Assembly: GCA_014155875.1 (NCBI GenBank)
Contig: JACEFZ010028134.1
Coordinates: 248,001-312,000, forward strand
Reading direction: 5' to 3'
Length of the DNA: 64,000 bases
Origin: Cepaea nemoralis
Taxonomy: Eukaryota > Mollusca > Gastropoda > Stylommatophora > Helicidae
This document shows positions 41,501-48,200 of this stretch, in pieces; the first letter of the stretch is position 1, and each line of letters opens with the position of its first letter. Below the pieces are notes generated by a model. That model searched no databases, had not been told where the DNA came from, and saw only the letters and a list, made by a program, of their open reading frames with translations. The translations under genes were made by a program, and so were the position numbers.

Positions 41501-44500
41501 CTTTCTTCATGTGTACTGACATAGAGTGTGATAGTGAACTTTCTTCATGTGTACTGACATAGAATGTGATAGTGGACTTTCTTCATGTGCACTGACATAG
41601 AGTGTGATAGTGGACTTTCTTCATGTGCACTGACATAGAGTGTGATAGTGGACTTTCTTCATGTGCACTGACATAGAGTGTGATAGTGGACTTTCTTCAT
41701 GTGTACTGAGAGTGTGATAGTGAACTTTCTTCATGCGCACTGACATAGAGTGGGATAGTGAACTTTCTTCATTTGCACTGACATAGTGTGATAGTGAACT
41801 ATCTTCATGTGCACTGACATAGAGTGTGATAGTGAACTTTCTTCATGTGTACTGAGAGTGTGATAGTGAACTTTCTTCATGTGTACTGAGAGTGTGATAG
41901 TGAACTTTCTTCATGTGTACTGAGAGTGTGATAGTGAACTTTCTTCATGTGTACTGAGAGTGTGATAGTGAACTATCTTCATGTGCACTGACATAGAGTG
42001 TGATAGTGAACTATCTTCATGTGCACTGACATAGAGTGTGATAGTGAACTTTCTTCATGTGTACTGACATAGAGTGTGATAGTGAACTATCTTCATGTGT
42101 ACTGACATAGAGTGTGATAGTGGACTTTCTTCATGTGCACTGACATAGAGTGTGATAGTGAACTATCTTCATGTGCACTGACATAGAGTGTGATAGTGAA
42201 CTATCTTCATGTGCACTGACATAGAGTGTGATAGTGGACTTTCTTCATGTGTACTGACATAGAGTGTGATTGTGAACTATCTTCATATGCACTGACATAG
42301 AGTGTGATAGTGAACTTTCTTCATGTGTACTGACATAGAGTGTGATAGTGAACTATCTTCATGTGTACTGACATAGAGTGTGATAGTGGACTTTCTTCAT
42401 GTGCACTGACATAGAGTGTGATAGTGAACTATCTTCATGTGCACTGACATAGAGTGTGATAGTGAACTATCTTCATGTGCACTGACATAGAGTGTGATAG
42501 TGGACTTTCTTCATGTGTACTGACATAGAGTGTGATAGTGAACTATCTTCATGTGCACTGACATAGAGTGGGATAGTGAACTTTCTTCATTTGCACTGAC
42601 ATAGAGTGTGATAGTGGACTTTCTTCATGTGTACTGACATAGAGTGTGATAGTGAACTATCTTCATGTGCACTGACATAGAGTGTGATAGTGAACTATCT
42701 TCATGTGCACTGACATAGAGTGTGATAGTGGACTTTCTTCATGTGTACTGACATAGAGTGTGATAGTGAACTATCTTCATGTGCACTGACATAGAGTGGG
42801 ATAGTGAACTTTCTTCATTTGCACTGACATAGAGTGTGATAGTGGACTTTCTTCATATGCACTGACATAGAGTGTGATAGTGAACTTTCTTCATGTGTAC
42901 TGACATAGAGTGTGATAGTGAACTATCTTCATGTGTACTGAGAGTGTGATAGTGAACTTTCTTCATGTGCACTGACATAGAGTGTGATAGTGAACTATCT
43001 TCATATGCACTGACATAGAGTGTGATAGTGAACTTTCTTCATGTGCATTGGTTCAAGTACTTATTATTAATCTTCATTTGCACAGGTTCAAGTAAATATT
43101 ATTAATCTTCATGTACATGGGTCCAAGTACTTATTATTCATCTCCATGTGCACTGGTCCAAGTAGTTATTATTAATCTTCATTTTGCACTGGTCCAAGTA
43201 CTTATTATTAATCTTCATGTGCACTAGTTCAAGTACTTATTATTAATCTTATGTATGCCATTTGCACACCACCAGCAAACACGTTAAAGTAAACATTTTA
43301 AGAACACATCTTTCTTGTGACAACATAGAAATGTAATTCATGGACTATTTCGAAGTCACTAAAAACAAATTAGGGCTTTTCAGTTTAAACGTTAATGAAA
43401 AGAGCTTAGAGTATTGTGGACCCAGAAGAAGGAAAATACTTAGATTCCACAAATTGCTTGGATAGCAAATCCATTACAAGAAAAGTCTGAATCAAAAGCT
43501 CACTGTGTGGATGTTATGTGCAGACTGCATTCTTCTGGTTTCCGGAACAACAGCCTGTGGTGAACGGAGGGCCCAATATATGGAAGTGAGGCTAAGCAGC
43601 CATGTGCAGGACGTGACGATTCCTTGGGTGAGCCCAGTACCAGAGCGCTATGTGTCGGCTCTGCAATTATGGAAGCCTCCTTGGATGGCGGGGAATGCCC
43701 ATGGTCTGCCCCTGCCTTCCCTTGAGGGCTGACCGTATGTCTTTGGCTGTTCTAAATGGGCCAGCTGGGAAGAGGGATAACACCACAACAGTGAGAGTCA
43801 AACGTCTTATGAAACCCCTGGGAAGGTTAACCCGGTCAACAAATTCCCACAAAAGTCGGATGTGTCGGCCTAACGGCGCAAGAACACAGCTCTGCGGTAA
43901 ACAAGCACAACGCAGTCACATCTGGAAAAAAAAACTCTGGATGAACGCAGAAGAAGAAGATTCCACAAGATCTGAACATGGAAGACAACTGGGTCATAAA
44001 CAGTATCTTGTCTCAGAAACTGAAATACTTTGGTCATATATTTAAACGTCACAGTGGCTGGGAGAGAACAGTGATGGAAGGTGTGGTTCCTGAGAGAAGA
44101 GGCGGGGGTCAATCAACATGAAGATGGTCACAGGATGTTGCAGACAACTTGAGCATGAGTGTGTGTGAGGCTGGAGAAAAGGCCAAAGATTAAAAAACTT
44201 CTGGCAGGCTGTAATGACAGCGATGTTCTACAAAGGACCTGTTATATGATGATACAAGGGTAAGTTAATAAGTAAGTCACAAATTGCTGTAGAAAAATAA
44301 CTACACATGATAACAACTTGAAATCAATTTATTTTTATACATACATTTTCCCTTTATTTCTCAACATAATTTCCACCAACATTCATGCACGTATCCCATC
44401 GTTTTATCAGTCCTCCCAAACCGGCGGCATAGAACTACGTGCTTTGTTTTCTAAACCATGTTTTCACTTCACATTCAACTTTGACGTCGTTCGCAAAATG

Positions 44501-45170
44501 TCTCCCGCCAGGGTGGGTTTTCAGTGTTTATGCTGACAAATGTTTGTCCCGTATAGCAGTGCACCGCTGGGTAGAAAAAGTTACGAAAGTGAGTCAATAA
44601 GTAAGGCACACAGTTCTTTGGGATGGCAAGTAAATGAAACATGGCATACAGTTCTATGCAGCTGATTTGGGAGGACTGATAAAACGATGGGATAAGTGCA
44701 TCAATGTTGGTGGAAATTATGTTGAGAAATAAAGGGAAAATGTATGTATAAAAATAAACTTGTTTCAAATCGTTATCATGTGTAGTTATTTTTATACAGC
44801 CATTTGTGACTTACTTATTAACTTACCCTCGCAATTTGTGCCATGTGCAATAACAGTGAACTTTCTTTCTGTGAGCTTGGTCTAAGCAATGACTTTTATT
44901 ATTTTATCTTGCACTGTGTGTGCTAGCCACACCAGAGATGAATAGTTGTTTTCTCAAGCCGTGTGCATTGTCATCAGCAATGATGCTTCTTGTAAGCCCT
45001 TCTCTTTAGTACTCTGTTCAGTATAATAATTTTCACTTCATACATTTACTAAGTATTTCACAGAATGTTTCTTTCTAAATATATGTTTTGCAATTTAATT
45101 AATTATGAAGTTAACCTTTTACCATGTGAAAAGTAAAGTAACAGATCCTTTTCCATGCTTTCAGTCATAT

Positions 45171-45223
<53 letters not shown>

Positions 45224-48200
45224 AACGTGCTATAGAAGTAAACAAGGATATACATCTTTGCTTTATTGACTACTAGCTGACCCGGCCCGGCTTCGCCCAG
45301 GCCCTGGAGGGGATCTATCTATCTATCAGTCTGTCTGTCTGCTTGTTTGTCTGTCTGTCTGTCTGTCTGGCTGACCCGGCCCGGCTTCACCCAGTGCCTG
45401 GTGGGGAGCATCTCATTTAATTCATATAAGTAGTCATATAAGCTCTCCTGTTCCCGACTATCTGTCTGTCTGTCTATCTGTCTGTCTGTCTGTCTGTCTG
45501 ACCCGGCCCGGCTTCACCCAGTCCCTGGTGGGGAGCATCTAATTTAATTCATATACGTAGTCATATAAGCTCTCCCGTTCCCGACTGTCTGTCTATCTGT
45601 CTGACCCGGCTTCACCCAGTCCCTGGTGGGGAGCATATAAGTAGTCAAATAAGCTTCCGTTCCCGACTATCTGTCTGTCTGTCTATCTATCTGACCCGGC
45701 GTGGTTTCACTCAGCTCCTGGCGCACAGTAACTTAAAAGAATGTCCTTCCACACACCATTCATTATTTTTAATGAAAACTTTTTAATCACCGACATGACA
45801 GTTGATAAGTTCTTTAAGCAGAAAAAGATGGGTTACAATGTTATGCATTATGCATTATTTTTATGAAAACTTTGAAAATGCCTTAAAGATTATATCATTA
45901 TTTATTATAACTTATATGCCTGAAAATAACTATAGACAAAGAGTTTAACAATAGTGCAAGTAAGTCCAACAATATGATTATAAAGTATATAGAAATGTTA
46001 TTAAAAGTTATGCCCCTTGAAATAACTTTTCTAGAGTGAAGTCCCCCTGCTATATAGAAATTATATAATGAAAAATGGAAAAGTAAATGTTATTAAATAA
46101 GTAGAAGATTTTACACTAAGAAACTATTATAGTCGGTTGCACAGGAATGAAAGGAAGACGTGTAGAAAATTTCATCTCAATCGGATGTACCGTTATCGAA
46201 CGCATCCAATACTTATATAGCTGACCACAAACACACAAAGCCACATACACTCTGTTTTATAGATATAGATACAAAGGCTTTTGATAGAGTTAGACATGTC
46301 AACATGGTGGATATGCTTGCAGATCTACAAATTGATGGGAAAGACATTAGACTTATAAAAAACATATATTGGAAACAACAAGCTGCAATAAGGATTGATA
46401 ATGAAGTGGGACAGTATCAGCCAATTAAGAGAGGTGTTAGGCAGGGATGTGTGATGTCTCCAGATCTTTTTTCCCTATACAGTGAAAATATTTTCAGAAA
46501 TGTAGAGGATATAAATGGAATCAGCATTGGAGGACGAAACATCAATAACATTAGATATGCAGATGATACAGTATTAATTGCAGACAATGCGCAGGACCTG
46601 CAACAATTAGTAGATGCGATTGTTATACACAGTGAGCAACTGGGGTTAGAATTAAATTGTAAAAAGACTCAGGTTATGGTCGTCACTAGGAAGAAAGAAG
46701 TGCCACAATGTAATATACAAGTAAATGGAAATATTCTTCAAGTGAATCAGTACAATTATCTTGGAACAGTCATAACATCTGATGGGAGATGCCTTGAAGA
46801 GATTAGAACAAGAATCGCCATGGCGAAAGTAGCCTTTAGCAGATGAAAAACATTCTGACCAATAAAAAGATGTCAATTGAAACGAGAAAAAGAGTGTTGA
46901 GGGGATACATAGAGCCTGTTCTTTTGTATGGATGTGAAACTTGGACAATGAGCAGTCAAGCTGAAAAGCATCTTCTTCTTCTTCGTTCATCCGGAGTTTT
47001 TTTTCCGGACGTGATTGCGTTGTGCCTGTTTACAGCAGAGCTGCGTTCTTGCGCCGTTAGGCCGACACATCCGACTTCTGCGGGCATTTGTTGACCGGGT
47101 TAACCTTCCCAGGGGTTTCTTAGGACGTTAGACTCACTGTTGTGGTGTTATCTCCCATCCCATCTTGGCCCATATAGAACAGCCAAAGGCATCCTGGTCA
47201 GCCCTCAAGGGAAGGCAGGGGCAGACCATGGGCATTCCCCGCCATCCAAGGAGGCTTCCATAATTGCAGAGCCATCACACAGCGCTCTGGTACTGGGCTC
47301 ACCCAAGGAATCGTCACGTCCTGCACATGGCTGCTTAGCCTCACTTCCGTATATTGGGCCTTCCGTTCACCATAGGCTGTTCTTCCAGAAGCCAGAAGAA
47401 TGCAGTTTGCAGATGACATCCACACAGTGAGCTTTCGATTCAGACTTTCCACGTAATGGATTTGCTATACGAGCAATATTCCATTTTGTGCCTCTAGGAC
47501 ACTTTTTCCACCTTTTATGAAGCCCACACAGTGAGCTTTCGATTCGGACTTTCCACGTAATGGATTTGCTATCCGAGCAATATTCAATTTTGTGCCACAA
47601 GGACACTTTTTCCACCTTTTATGAAGCCCACACAGTGAGCTTTCGATTCGGACTTTCCACGTAATGGATTTGCTATCCAAGCAATATTCGAAAAGCATCT
47701 GATGGCTGCAGAAATGTGGTTTCTGAGGAAAATGCAAAGAATACCATGGACATATAGAAAAACCAATGACCAAGTACTACAGGAGACAAATGAACATCGT
47801 AAACTGATTAGAGAAATTAGACGTAGACAGTCAAAATTTTTTGGACATGTTATGAGAAGAAATGAATTGGAGAACTTAGTGACAACTGGCACGATCGAAG
47901 GGAACAGACCAACAGGAAGACCGAGAGGAAAATACCTGGATGGCTTGGCCACATGGCATGGATGAGACAGGAACACTGAGCTGATCCACGACACTGGTGA
48001 TCGAGTGAAATGGCGAGTCATGACCGCCCACGCTTTCCGGCATGGCACATGATTGACTGATTTATATATATATATATAGGTGTTTAGAAAGTAATGCACT
48101 GCATCATTTTTCTCAGGAGCTGTTTGTTCAAAAAGTATGAAATTTATACACAGTATACATGGTTATATTATTTAACCATCGGTATTATTCAACACAGTCC

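Larger units (their letters stand above)
45222..48058 (+). mobile_element. L2 LINE (RT) copy, interrupted twice
   Basis: RT pieces: [17 protein letters not shown] (45223-45273), then after an insert [37 protein letters not shown], the catalytic [19 protein letters not shown] (about 46556) and [17 protein letters not shown], to 46846. After a frameshift: [19 protein letters not shown]. After a second insert: [52 protein letters not shown]. The 180-codon RT frame is intact and the catalytic Asp pair is present. It is 5'-truncated and cannot be autonomous. Confidence 0.88.

Noticed and set aside
40745..43050. CRISPR-like array
   Set aside because: Units are contiguous without unique spacers, in an animal intron; it is a minisatellite.
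47198..48099. Minus-strand ORFs of 84-171 codons with repeated [17 protein letters not shown]
   Set aside because: They read through the 104-bp units of retroposon R and into the antisense of the L2 LINE.
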